NCBI GenBank assembly: GCA_963169915.1
Contig: CAUJEM010000077.1
Coordinates: 1-55,589 of the forward strand
Length of the DNA stretch: 55,589 bases
Reading direction: 5' to 3'
Source of the DNA: Myxococcota bacterium
GTDB lineage: Bacteria; Myxococcota_A; Polyangia; Polyangiales; Polyangiaceae
Positions 45,187 through 52,975 of the stretch are shown here, in pieces. The position numbers and the translations under genes were made by a program. The notes beneath the pieces were generated by a model that saw only the letters and a list, made by a program, of their open reading frames with translations, had not been told where the DNA came from and did not search any database. Every line of letters begins with the position of its first letter. The stretch's first letter is position 1.

Positions 45187-45779
45187 AGCGCGCCGCTCCC
45201 GGTGGGGCTCGTGCTCGCCTTGGCGCCGGCAGCGGCCTTCGCCTCGGTGGCCTTGCGATCGTAGGCGCTGACGATGAGCTCCACGTCGTAGGAGTCCGGC
45301 TCGCTCCCGCGCTTGCGGATGTCCAAGCGTGAGAAGCTCAGCGGATAGGGCGCCTGCGCGATGGCCTCCATGAACTTCACGAGGTTGAGCATGGGGACCT
45401 TACGCAAGAGCAGCTTGGTGCTGCGCTCTTCATAGCGCTTGCCGTGCGGCACCATGGGCCTGTCTTGGCTCTCTGGGATCTCGACCTTGTGCTCGCTCGC
45501 CACGGTGGCGAGGTAACCAGCGAGCGGAGGCGCCGGCGTGGCGTAGCGTGCGCTGAGCTGACGACGCTGCTCCGCGCGCTTGTCCAGCGTGGCTTGGGCG
45601 CCGTCGATGCTATCGAGCGCCTCCCTCAGGCGTTGGTTCTCCTCACGCTCCGCCGCGACCCAGCGGTTGAGCCCCACCGGCAGCCCGAGGAGCAAGAACC
45701 CCGCCACGATGCCCCCCAGGACGCCCAGCAGCCGCCGCTCGCGGGGGTCGAGGCGCTCGAGCCGCTCTTGGAGGCTCAT
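45183..45779 (-). CDS. gspM: Type II secretion inner-membrane protein GspM
   Basis: The protein is 198 residues: cytoplasmic stub (SLQERLERLDPRERRLL), one TM (about 18-36), periplasmic coiled-coil and a ferredoxin-like C-terminal domain (LLLRKVPMLNLVKFMEAIAQ, FSRLDIRKRG). GspM partners GspL in the inner-membrane platform. It overlaps gspL and gspN by four bases each. Confidence 0.85.
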   Translation of the reverse strand: MSLQERLERLDPRERRLLGVLGGIVAGFLLLGLPVGLNRWVAAEREENQRLREALDSIDGAQATLDKRAEQRRQLSARYATPAPPLAGYLATVASEHKVEIPESQDRPMVPHGKRYEERSTKLLLRKVPMLNLVKFMEAIAQAPYPLSFSRLDIRKRGSEPDSYDVELIVSAYDRKATEAKAAAGAKASTSPTGSGAL

Positions 45780-47257
45780 GGTGCTCCCTCTGCCACGGGT
45801 GCCTCGGCCTTCTTCTTCTTCGCTGCCGCCTCCTCGGGGCAGCGCACGTCGAACTCCATCGTGTACTTCTGGCGCTCCGAATTGACGACCTGCGTGAGCT
45901 TCCCGATCTTGGGATCCACGATGCAGGCGTTCGCCTTGAGCACCCCCGCGACGAGCTGCGCGTCGCTCGCGGTCCCGACGATCCCGGTCATGCGGACGTG
46001 GGCGCGCTGCATGTCGAATTCCTCGATGTCGTGCGTGACGGAGAGCGGGATCCCCTTCGAGAGGACGACCAGGACGTCAAAGGCGTCCATCATCGGGAGG
46101 GGGTCCGCCTCTTCGGCGGCCTTGGCCTTCTCCAGGAGCCCCGCCACTCGCTCGGGGTCCGAGGTCTCCTCACCCAACACCTGCTTGCTGCTCGTGGCGA
46201 GGCTGGCCTCCAGGAGCTGCCGCTCCTGAGCGATCCCGCGCAGCTCCGCCCAAGTGGAGAACGCGAAGCTGACGAAGAGCGCTACGACGAGGCCCGCCAC
46301 CACGGGCAGCTTCTCCTTGAGGAACCCGAAGCCGCGCTGAAAGCCCAGCTCCCCCTGCCGCAGGTTCAAATCCCTGGGGCGCTGCAGCAGGCCCGCCGCC
46401 AGCGCCACGGACTTGGCGAAGCGCGCCGTCAGCTCCCCCAGCTCCGGGCTCGCCAGCTCGACGGAGAGCGGAGGCAGGCTGGCGACCTCGACGCCAAGCT
46501 CCCGGGCCAGGTAGGGCTCCGCCCCAGGCATGCTCGCGCCGACGCCTACGAGGAGCACACGCGTGATCTCGGGCTCCCCCGTCGCGGCCCAAGCCCCCAG
46601 GGTCTGTCGGAGCTCCGCCGCGAGCTGCGGCGCCCCCTCGGGGAGGCTCGCCACACCACGAGAGAGGGTGCGCGCCAGCGCCGGGCGCCCCTCGAGCAGC
46701 ACGAGTGCCTCGGTGCGAGCGCCGCCCAGGTCCACGATCATGCAGGGTGCCGGCCCCTCCAGCGCGGGGCAGAGCGAGGCGAGGTTGCTCAGGGGGAGCG
46801 GGCCGCAGCCCACGCGCTCCGGCTCGCGACCGAGCGCAGCGGCGACCTGCCCGATCTGCCCGCGGACGTAGTCCGTGCGCGCCGCGGCGGTCAGCAAGCG
46901 GATCCCCGAGCCGCCGAGCACGGTGGGCAGCCGCTGGCTGTCGTAGACGAGCTCGGAGAACTCCAGAGGGATCTGCGCTTCGAGCTCGAAGGCGAGCACC
47001 TCGTCGAGCTGCTTCTGCGCAGCGACCGGCAGGGTGAGCCGATGGATGAAGGAGCGCTCCCCCTCCACGGCGATGGCGACGGGCTCCGCGCCGGCGCCGA
47101 GCGCGCCGACGCACGCCGCGATGGCCGCGGGGACACCGCCCGCCTCCGCCAAGCTGACCTCCCGCAAGGCCTCGATGCTCAGCTTGCGGTAGCTCCGCTG
47201 AAGGAGCACGGCGCGCACCTGCGTGCTGCGCACGTCCAGCCCAATCGCCCTAGCCAC
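45776..47257 (-). CDS. gspL: Type II secretion protein GspL (PilM/actin-like cytoplasmic domain)
   Basis: The protein is 493 residues. It has an N-terminal actin-like domain (AIGLDVRSTQVRAVLLQ, MIVDLGGARTEALVLLEGR), one TM at about 325-345 (LPVVAGLVVALFVSFAFS), and a periplasmic ferredoxin-like domain. GspL recruits the GspE ATPase to the membrane. The start at 47257 is 37 bp after the gspK end. Confidence 0.9.
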   Translation of the reverse strand: MARAIGLDVRSTQVRAVLLQRSYRKLSIEALREVSLAEAGGVPAAIAACVGALGAGAEPVAIAVEGERSFIHRLTLPVAAQKQLDEVLAFELEAQIPLEFSELVYDSQRLPTVLGGSGIRLLTAAARTDYVRGQIGQVAAALGREPERVGCGPLPLSNLASLCPALEGPAPCMIVDLGGARTEALVLLEGRPALARTLSRGVASLPEGAPQLAAELRQTLGAWAATGEPEITRVLLVGVGASMPGAEPYLARELGVEVASLPPLSVELASPELGELTARFAKSVALAAGLLQRPRDLNLRQGELGFQRGFGFLKEKLPVVAGLVVALFVSFAFSTWAELRGIAQERQLLEASLATSSKQVLGEETSDPERVAGLLEKAKAAEEADPLPMMDAFDVLVVLSKGIPLSVTHDIEEFDMQRAHVRMTGIVGTASDAQLVAGVLKANACIVDPKIGKLTQVVNSERQKYTMEFDVRCPEEAAAKKKKAEAPVAEGAP

Positions 47258-47293
47258 GGCGCACCGCCAAGATCCGTGTCACGCCGTCGTCCT

Positions 47294-48733
47294 TCATTCG
47301 TACCTGTAATAGACGATAGTGCCAGCCGCGCTCGGCTGAAACGCCCCAGTGATGGTGCCTTGCCCGGCCCCCTCCGGCAGCCCCGCGAGCTGGGCGGCGC
47401 CGGCCTTCGCTGAATCCGCGGCGGCGCCGCCCCCGGCGAGCTGCTCGGCCAGCAAGGGGTTCATGCCCGGAGGGGGGGCGCCCCGGAAGTCTACCACCGC
47501 GTGGAGCCGCAGCCGCGCCTCCCGCGTGCCGCTCTTGACGGTGCCCGTCGCGTAGATGCTGAAGACCTTGCTCTCCGTGGCCACCGCCTTCAGCAGCTCC
47601 GCCTCCGACAAGAGCTGCACGGGCTGCATCTCCATGGAGGCGAGCGCCGCGCCGAACATCCCGCGCCCCTTGAGAGCATTGATGAAGGCGCGAGGACTCC
47701 CGAACAGCGGCGCGCCCGCCGTGAAGCCCCGCACGAGGGACATGACGCTGAGAAATTTTGCGGCTTCGAGCGGATCCGTACACAGAGGGGTCCCCGGCAC
47801 CGCGTAGCCACACACCAACGCCAGCACGGTCTGGGGGTTGGCGGTGTTGACGTTGATGGTGCCCTGCCCCCACACCGTGAGCACGCGCTTGCTCGGGTTG
47901 TCCGGCTCCGGATCCACGAACGTGGCCCAGAAGTCGTCGCCGATCCCGCGGACGAGCCTCAGCTCCTCCAGGCTGTCGAAGGCGGCGTTCTTCCGATGGT
48001 AGGGGCGCTCGAGCCGTTCATAGAAGGCGTCCTCCGCGCCCGCCTGCTGCGCCACGCCACCGTGCGGATCGCAGGTGTAGGCGTCGGCGTCCGGATCTGC
48101 CCAGTCGATGAGCGCGGCGCAGATGGTCTGGCGATCGGAGAACTGCCCATCGGCGTCGCGCCCCTCGAAGAGCGGATCGTACTGCGGGCCATTCATCAGG
48201 CCCAAGAGCTGCGCCGCGAGCCGCGCCTTGCTGATGGCGTCCGCGCGCGCGGCCGCGTTCACGTTGATCTTCGAGTCTTCATCGACCACCTGGAGCTCGA
48301 AGGAGGCGCCCTCGAGCCCCAGGTTCTTGCCGTCCGCCACGCGGACGCCAGCCAAGGTGGCGAAGCTCTCTGCGCCGGCGGCGTCATTGAAGGCTCCCAG
48401 CACGCCATCGGCGAACTCCCACACGGGGATCTGCGGGGGCCCCTGCCGCATCATCAAGAACAGGGGCGCCATGGCGCGGCGCACGGTGGGCTCCGCCGCG
48501 ATGAGCAACCTCGCCAAGTTGAGCCCGCTCTTGGCGGCGTACTCCGCGGCGAGCTGATCTCGCTCGACGAGCGAGCTGCCGAGCTCCGCGCTCGTCTCGT
48601 CCTGAAACTCCGCCAGCATCACCGTCAAGACCGTGATGCTCCCCAGCACCAGGAGCAGGGCCACGCCACGCCGCTCCCGGAGACGGCGGCGCCGCGCTCG
48701 CAGATCTCTCGGTTGGGCTCCTGAGGTCGTCAT
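47294..48733 (-). CDS. gspK: Type II secretion minor pseudopilin GspK
   Basis: The protein is 479 residues from ATG 48733; upstream in-frame sequence is part of gspJ in another frame. The leader ends in RRG before VALLLVLGSITVL, with no Glu at +5, as usual for GspK. The large globular domain (GLNLARLLI, DEDSKINVNAA, VNTANPQTVLALV) matches. GspK caps the pseudopilus with GspI and GspJ. It overlaps gspJ by four bases. Confidence 0.92.
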   Translation of the reverse strand: MTTSGAQPRDLRARRRRLRERRGVALLLVLGSITVLTVMLAEFQDETSAELGSSLVERDQLAAEYAAKSGLNLARLLIAAEPTVRRAMAPLFLMMRQGPPQIPVWEFADGVLGAFNDAAGAESFATLAGVRVADGKNLGLEGASFELQVVDEDSKINVNAAARADAISKARLAAQLLGLMNGPQYDPLFEGRDADGQFSDRQTICAALIDWADPDADAYTCDPHGGVAQQAGAEDAFYERLERPYHRKNAAFDSLEELRLVRGIGDDFWATFVDPEPDNPSKRVLTVWGQGTINVNTANPQTVLALVCGYAVPGTPLCTDPLEAAKFLSVMSLVRGFTAGAPLFGSPRAFINALKGRGMFGAALASMEMQPVQLLSEAELLKAVATESKVFSIYATGTVKSGTREARLRLHAVVDFRGAPPPGMNPLLAEQLAGGGAAADSAKAGAAQLAGLPEGAGQGTITGAFQPSAAGTIVYYRYE

Positions 48734-49428
48734 TGGATCGCGAAGCTCAGCTGTCGTTGCGCGGCGATGGTGACGCTGGTGGAGTACCTCAGGGGGGCGC
48801 GCTCCCTGCCTCGCTCCCCGCGCCGCCCGCCGTTGAGGACGAGCGTGACGCGGACCATCAGCGGCAGGCGCCCCGCCTGCCCGATGGCTTGCGTGGTGTC
48901 CCAGCCGTCCGTCCACTCCCCGGAGAGCGGATCCAAGAATTCGACGTCGAAGAGGTCCACGTCCGTCGCGAGCACCTCGACCCGGCCTCCCCTCCCCGGC
49001 TCTGGGCTCATCTGCGTCCGCACCCTCCGCGCCAAATCCATGACCCCCGAGCGCTGCGGATCGGGCGAGCCGAAGAAGGACACGTCCGCCTGGTCCGACT
49101 CATGGGCGTCACGGTCGAGCCGGCGATTGGAGAAGGTCGAGAAATCCAGGCGCGACATGGGCGACCCGCGCTTGCCGAAGAAGGCGGTCTTCTGGACTTG
49201 CAAGGAGAGATCCAGCGGGGCGTGCGCGGAGACGTAGGCGCTCTCGAGCTCCCGCGCGATGCGGCTGAGCGCCACGCGGGCCTCGTGGTGGCGATCATTG
49301 AGCCGCGCGAGGCCCTGCTTGCTCCGCGACAGCCCGTCGAAGGCTTGGTAGATGAGGGTGGACACCATCGCCAAGACCCCGATGGCGATGAGCACCTCCA
49401 TCATGGTAAAGCCCCGCGCTCGGCTCAC
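48730..49428 (-). CDS. gspJ: Type II secretion minor pseudopilin GspJ
   Basis: The protein is 232 residues from GTG 49428. A short leader SRARG precedes FTMMEVLIAIGVLAMVSTL with Glu at +5. Its globular domain (ARVALSRIARELESAY, DVDLFDVEFLDPLSGEW) is typical GspJ. A longer in-frame open frame upstream has no family match and overlaps gspI. It overlaps gspI by four bases. Confidence 0.92.
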   Translation of the reverse strand: MSRARGFTMMEVLIAIGVLAMVSTLIYQAFDGLSRSKQGLARLNDRHHEARVALSRIARELESAYVSAHAPLDLSLQVQKTAFFGKRGSPMSRLDFSTFSNRRLDRDAHESDQADVSFFGSPDPQRSGVMDLARRVRTQMSPEPGRGGRVEVLATDVDLFDVEFLDPLSGEWTDGWDTTQAIGQAGRLPLMVRVTLVLNGGRRGERGRERAPLRYSTSVTIAAQRQLSFAIQ

Positions 49429-50114
49429 CGTGCCCCCTCGAGCTGATCCAGACCCGCCGCGGCGTTCGGCGCCAGGCCTCCCTGGAGCGGGTTGGTGAGG
49501 TACTGCGTGATCACGAGCTGCCGCGGCACCTGGCCCTCTCTCCAGGCGACGGTCACGGTCAACTTCCGGATGCTGGCCTCGAGCATGGGCTTGAGGTCCG
49601 GGTAGACGAGCCCCATCACGAGCGGCGCCATCCCCGCCGTGCCCATGCTCGCCGCGCTGCCGAGGAGCCCCGAGAGCCCCGCCAGGCCTTGCCCGCCCTC
49701 GAGCGCGGCGCCGCCGCTCTGCTGCAGCTGCGCCAAGCCCCCCAGCGCGCCGAGCCCGCTCGTGGAGTCCCCGGCGCCGCCATCCATGGAGGCGACGTCG
49801 AGGGGGCTCGGCAGCTCGACGGTGTCCAGCACCCAGGAGCAGGCGTAGAGCGGGTCGTCGGCATCGGTGCAGCAGGGCCCGCTCTCCTCCTGGCGCGTGA
49901 GCGGAAAGCCATTCTTCATGACGTCCAGCTCCGAGGCGTTCATCCGACAGCGCAGCAGCTGCGTGGCCATGCTGATGTTGCCGCTGCGCTGGGAGCTGGT
50001 GAACAGCCCGAGCTGCGAGCTCAAGATGACGGTGAGCGCGAGCCCGAGGATGCTGACCGCGATCAGCACCTCCAGCAGCGTGAACCCAGCGCGTGCGCGG
50101 CGCGGGCGGCTCAT
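49425..50114 (-). CDS. gspI: Type II secretion minor pseudopilin GspI, with low-complexity insert
   Basis: The protein is 229 residues. Leader SRPRRARAG, then FTLLEVLIAVSILGLALTVIL, a standard class III signal. The usual GspI is about 120-130 residues; the excess here is a Gly/Ala/Ser/Leu-rich block at about residues 107-170 between the strand CSWVLDTVELP and the C-terminal strands (KLTVTVAWREG). The insert is in frame and lacks domain features. It is coupled to both neighbours by four-base overlaps. Confidence 0.9.
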   Translation of the reverse strand: MSRPRRARAGFTLLEVLIAVSILGLALTVILSSQLGLFTSSQRSGNISMATQLLRCRMNASELDVMKNGFPLTRQEESGPCCTDADDPLYACSWVLDTVELPSPLDVASMDGGAGDSTSGLGALGGLAQLQQSGGAALEGGQGLAGLSGLLGSAASMGTAGMAPLVMGLVYPDLKPMLEASIRKLTVTVAWREGQVPRQLVITQYLTNPLQGGLAPNAAAGLDQLEGAR

Positions 50115-50848
50115 CGCAGCTCCTCCTCACGCTCGCTGAAGCCGTCGTCGGAGCGCGGCGCTGGCAAGTCGAGCAGCCCCTGCTCGATGCGCGCTCGCCC
50201 GCTCAGCCCGCTGACCATGATGGTCACGCCGTCCTTCGCGCCGTCCCGCGCGAGCTGGATGGCGGCGCGCTCCGCGGAGCCTCCAGGCCAGAGGTACAAG
50301 TAGACGCGCCCCTCCTCCGCGGGGCTCTCGTCGTGCTCCACGTGGACCTTGCGGTAGCGGACCCCGGCGCCCAGCTCTCGGCCCAGGCTTGGGTCATCGC
50401 CGTCGTACCCAAAGTCCGCGATGGGCGTGAAGGCAGCCCGCGGCGCCCGCGGCCCCTTGAGGATCCGATCCGCCTCTGCCTCCGCCTCTCGCTCCGCCTC
50501 CGTGGCCGCCTCGGCGCCCGCCGCGCGGGAGTCTCGCTCGCTGGTGCCCTTGACCCGGAGCATGGCTCCGCCCGTCCCCTCCTCCAGCCCGAGGCGACGC
50601 CGATCCAGATCGAAGACGACCCTCACCGGCTTGCCGGTGGCGTTGGCCCGCGTGAGCCCCATGCGCACGGCGCTCATGACCAGCGACGCCGCGGCTCGCT
50701 GCTTGGCCCCGATGAGCATGCCGGAGCCGAACACGATGGACGCCGTCAACATCGAGACGAGCACCACGACGATGAGCACCTCCACCAAGGTGAAGCCACG
50801 GCGAAGCCCGTGACGCTCACCGGGGTGGAGGCGCTCCGCGAGCGTCAT
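50111..50848 (-). CDS. gspH: Type II secretion minor pseudopilin GspH
   Basis: The protein is 245 residues. The leader ends RRG before FTLVEVLIVVVLVSMLTASIV with Glu at +5. The globular part begins AAASLVMSAVRMGLTRANATGKPVRVVFD, as in GspH/FimT. An acidic-helical insert (EAATEAEREAEAEAD, about 120-136) is unusual. It overlaps gspG and gspI by four bases. Confidence 0.9.
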   Translation of the reverse strand: MTLAERLHPGERHGLRRGFTLVEVLIVVVLVSMLTASIVFGSGMLIGAKQRAAASLVMSAVRMGLTRANATGKPVRVVFDLDRRRLGLEEGTGGAMLRVKGTSERDSRAAGAEAATEAEREAEAEADRILKGPRAPRAAFTPIADFGYDGDDPSLGRELGAGVRYRKVHVEHDESPAEEGRVYLYLWPGGSAERAAIQLARDGAKDGVTIMVSGLSGRARIEQGLLDLPAPRSDDGFSEREEELR

Positions 50849-51294
50849 TCAGCTCCAGGCGCCGCCGCCCCTTGCGGGACGCGGATGTCGTCGGAGGTGC
50901 CCTTCTTCTTGTCCGGCCCCGCCGAGCTGACGATGACCTCGTCGTCCTCACACGTGAGCGTGTAGGGCTGGTTCCAGGGGTCCACCGTGGAGGCGCCCGG
51001 GTCCAGGTACTTCTCCTGGATGAGCTGGTTCATGGTGGGGCAGGTGCTCTCGTTGTTGGTGGATTGCCACTGCTGGATGGCGCCACGGATGACCTGCGCC
51101 CCCGTTCTGGCGCTCTTGACCTGCGCTCTGCCGTAGGCAGGGAGGGCGAACACCGCCACGCCGCCGGCCACCATCGCGATGATGGCCACGACGATCAGCA
51201 CCTCGACCAAGGTGGCGCCCCGCTGGCGCGCCGCCTGCTGCAGGCGCTTCAGGGTGGTCAAGTTGGGGGTGAATGCTAGCGGCTCTCTACTCAT
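50845..51294 (-). CDS. gspG: Type II secretion major pseudopilin GspG
   Basis: The 149-residue major subunit of the pseudopilus has ATLVEVLIVVAIIAMVAGGVAVF after the RQRG cleavage site, Glu at +5, and the calcium-loop end DPWNQPYTL, SSAGPDKKKGTSDDI. Two features are odd: residue +1 is Ala instead of the N-methylated Phe, and the leader is 26 residues. The ATG at 51294 is fixed by a very strong ribosome site (GAGGAGAAG, three bases away). It overlaps gspH by four bases. Confidence 0.93.
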   Translation of the reverse strand: MSREPLAFTPNLTTLKRLQQAARQRGATLVEVLIVVAIIAMVAGGVAVFALPAYGRAQVKSARTGAQVIRGAIQQWQSTNNESTCPTMNQLIQEKYLDPGASTVDPWNQPYTLTCEDDEVIVSSAGPDKKKGTSDDIRVPQGAAAPGAE

Positions 51295-51311
51295 GACTTC
51301 TCCTCAATAGC

Positions 51312-51728
51312 TCACTCGATGCGATCGAGCCCGCCGGGGATCCCGTCAGGGCCATCGCTGCTCAAATCGTAGGCGACGTCCGGGCGCCACCCTGGACAGC
51401 GGAAGCGCAGCGGGCGCCCCCAGGCATCGACCGGCTCGACGCTCGGCGGTCCGAACGCGCCGGTGAGCGCGATGTCCGGAGGACAACCTCCGTCGTGCTC
51501 CGCCAAGTAGGCGTCCACCGCCGCGCGCACGTCACGGAGCGTCGCCTGGGTCTCACGCACGCGCGTCCGCTGCCGCTCCGCGAGCGCGATCCACACGACG
51601 AGCGCCACCCCCATGCCGGCCAGCACGACCGAGCGCGTCCGACGGCGCATCAGGAGCAGGCTGAGCAGCCCCCCCCGCCGTTCCCAGGGGAAGAAGATCC
51701 GTGGTTCGAGGCGCTTTCTGCTGGCCAT
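51312..51728 (-). CDS. GspG-like protein without a class III leader
   Basis: The 138-residue protein lies between gspF (3-bp gap) and gspG (17-bp gap). The C-terminal half copies the GspG globular end: VDAWGRPLRFRCPG and YDLSSDGPDGIPGG, the calcium loop. The N-terminus is basic (about 32 residues) followed by a TM at about 33-50 (SVVLAGMGVALVVWIALA). No Gly plus hydrophobic/Glu(+5) prepilin site is seen, so it would remain an uncleaved membrane-anchored protein. Function unknown; perhaps a pseudopilus assembly partner. Confidence 0.75.
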   Translation of the reverse strand: MASRKRLEPRIFFPWERRGGLLSLLLMRRRTRSVVLAGMGVALVVWIALAERQRTRVRETQATLRDVRAAVDAYLAEHDGGCPPDIALTGAFGPPSVEPVDAWGRPLRFRCPGWRPDVAYDLSSDGPDGIPGGLDRIE

Positions 51729-51731
51729 GGC

Positions 51732-52958
51732 TCACTGCACCAGCTGGTTCATTTGGATGAGGGGCATGAGGATGCTCATGGCGATGAAGCCGACCACCAC
51801 GCCCAAAATGACGATGATGAGGGGCTCGAGCATGCTGGTGAGCGCCGAGACGCGGGTCTCCACGTCCGCCTCATAGGCGCGGCTCACGTTCTCCAGCATC
51901 TGCTCGAGGGCGCCGCTGCGCTCACCCACCGCGATCATGTGGGTGACCATGGGTGGGAACTGCCCGCTGCGCTTCAGCGGCTCCGCGATGCTCTCTCCCT
52001 CCCGGATGGACCCGATGGCGTCCGCCACGACGCTCTCCAGGCGCACGTTGTCGAGCACGCCCTTGCCGATCTCCATGGCGCGCAGCAGATGCACTCCGGA
52101 GGAGAGCAGCGTCGCCAGCGTTCGCGTGAAGCGCGCGACGGCGACGAGCAGATTGAGCCGCCCGAACAAAGGGACCCGCAGCAACCATGAATCCCACGCC
52201 AGGCGACCCTTCACCGTGGACCGCCAGTGGCGCCACCCGAAAAAGCCGCCGAGGCCCAGGCTCAGCATGAGCCACCAGTAGCTCCCCACCGCCTCCGAGG
52301 TGAAGATCAAGATCTTGGTGTACCAGGGCAGCTCCTGCCCCACGTTCTCGAAGATGCCCACGACCTTCGGCACCACGGCCACCATCAGGACGGTCACCAT
52401 GATCGTCCCGACGACGCTCATCAGGATCGGGTAGGCCAGGGCGGAGCTGACCTTGCCCTTGAGCCTCGCCGAGCTCTCCATGAAGTCCGCGAGGCGCTCG
52501 AGGACGGCCTCCAGGGTGCCGGACTCCTCCCCCGCCGCGACCATGCTGATGTAGAGCGGTTGGAACACCCCCGGGTGCTGCTCCAGGCTCTTGGCGAAGC
52601 TGGTGCCCGTGTTGAGCGACTCCCGCACCGCCGTGAGCACCCGCACCAAGCTCTCCTTCTCCACCTGCTCGGTGAGCGCCTCGATGGCCTCCAGCAGGGG
52701 GATCCCAGCCCTCACCAGGGTAGCGAGCTGCCGGGTGACGATGGCGATGTCGGAGGTGGTGGGGCGCCCCAGCCACTTGAAGAGGCCAAGCTCCCGCTTG
52801 GCGCGCTCCTTGCGCTCGCTCTCCTCCGTGGCCTGCGTCAGCAAGACCCCGTCGCGACGGAGCAGGGCGCGCAGCGCCTTCGCGTTCTCCGCGTCACGGA
52901 TCCCCTTGACCGCCTTGCCGGACTCGATCTGAATCCCGCGGTACTCGAAGACGGCCAT
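51732..52958 (-). CDS. gspF: Type II secretion inner-membrane platform protein GspF
   Basis: The 408-residue protein has two repeated T2SSF helical domains (about 68-190 and 270-392), each opening with a phenylalanine-rich helix and ending in TM segments. ALAYPILMSVVGTIMVTVLMVAVVPKVV and EPLIIVILGVVVGFIAMSILMPLIQM are the typical membrane blocks. GspF is the platform that transmits GspE work to pseudopilus assembly. It lies 18 bp after gspE. Confidence 0.96.
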   Translation of the reverse strand: MAVFEYRGIQIESGKAVKGIRDAENAKALRALLRRDGVLLTQATEESERKERAKRELGLFKWLGRPTTSDIAIVTRQLATLVRAGIPLLEAIEALTEQVEKESLVRVLTAVRESLNTGTSFAKSLEQHPGVFQPLYISMVAAGEESGTLEAVLERLADFMESSARLKGKVSSALAYPILMSVVGTIMVTVLMVAVVPKVVGIFENVGQELPWYTKILIFTSEAVGSYWWLMLSLGLGGFFGWRHWRSTVKGRLAWDSWLLRVPLFGRLNLLVAVARFTRTLATLLSSGVHLLRAMEIGKGVLDNVRLESVVADAIGSIREGESIAEPLKRSGQFPPMVTHMIAVGERSGALEQMLENVSRAYEADVETRVSALTSMLEPLIIVILGVVVGFIAMSILMPLIQMNQLVQ

Positions 52959-52975
52959 GAGCGTCGCCCGCCGAC

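Noticed and set aside
48734-48916. Extended N-terminus of GspK (and the similar one for GspJ, 49429-50130)
   Set aside because: Both run through the neighbouring gene out of frame; prepilin leaders and four-base overlaps fix the true starts.
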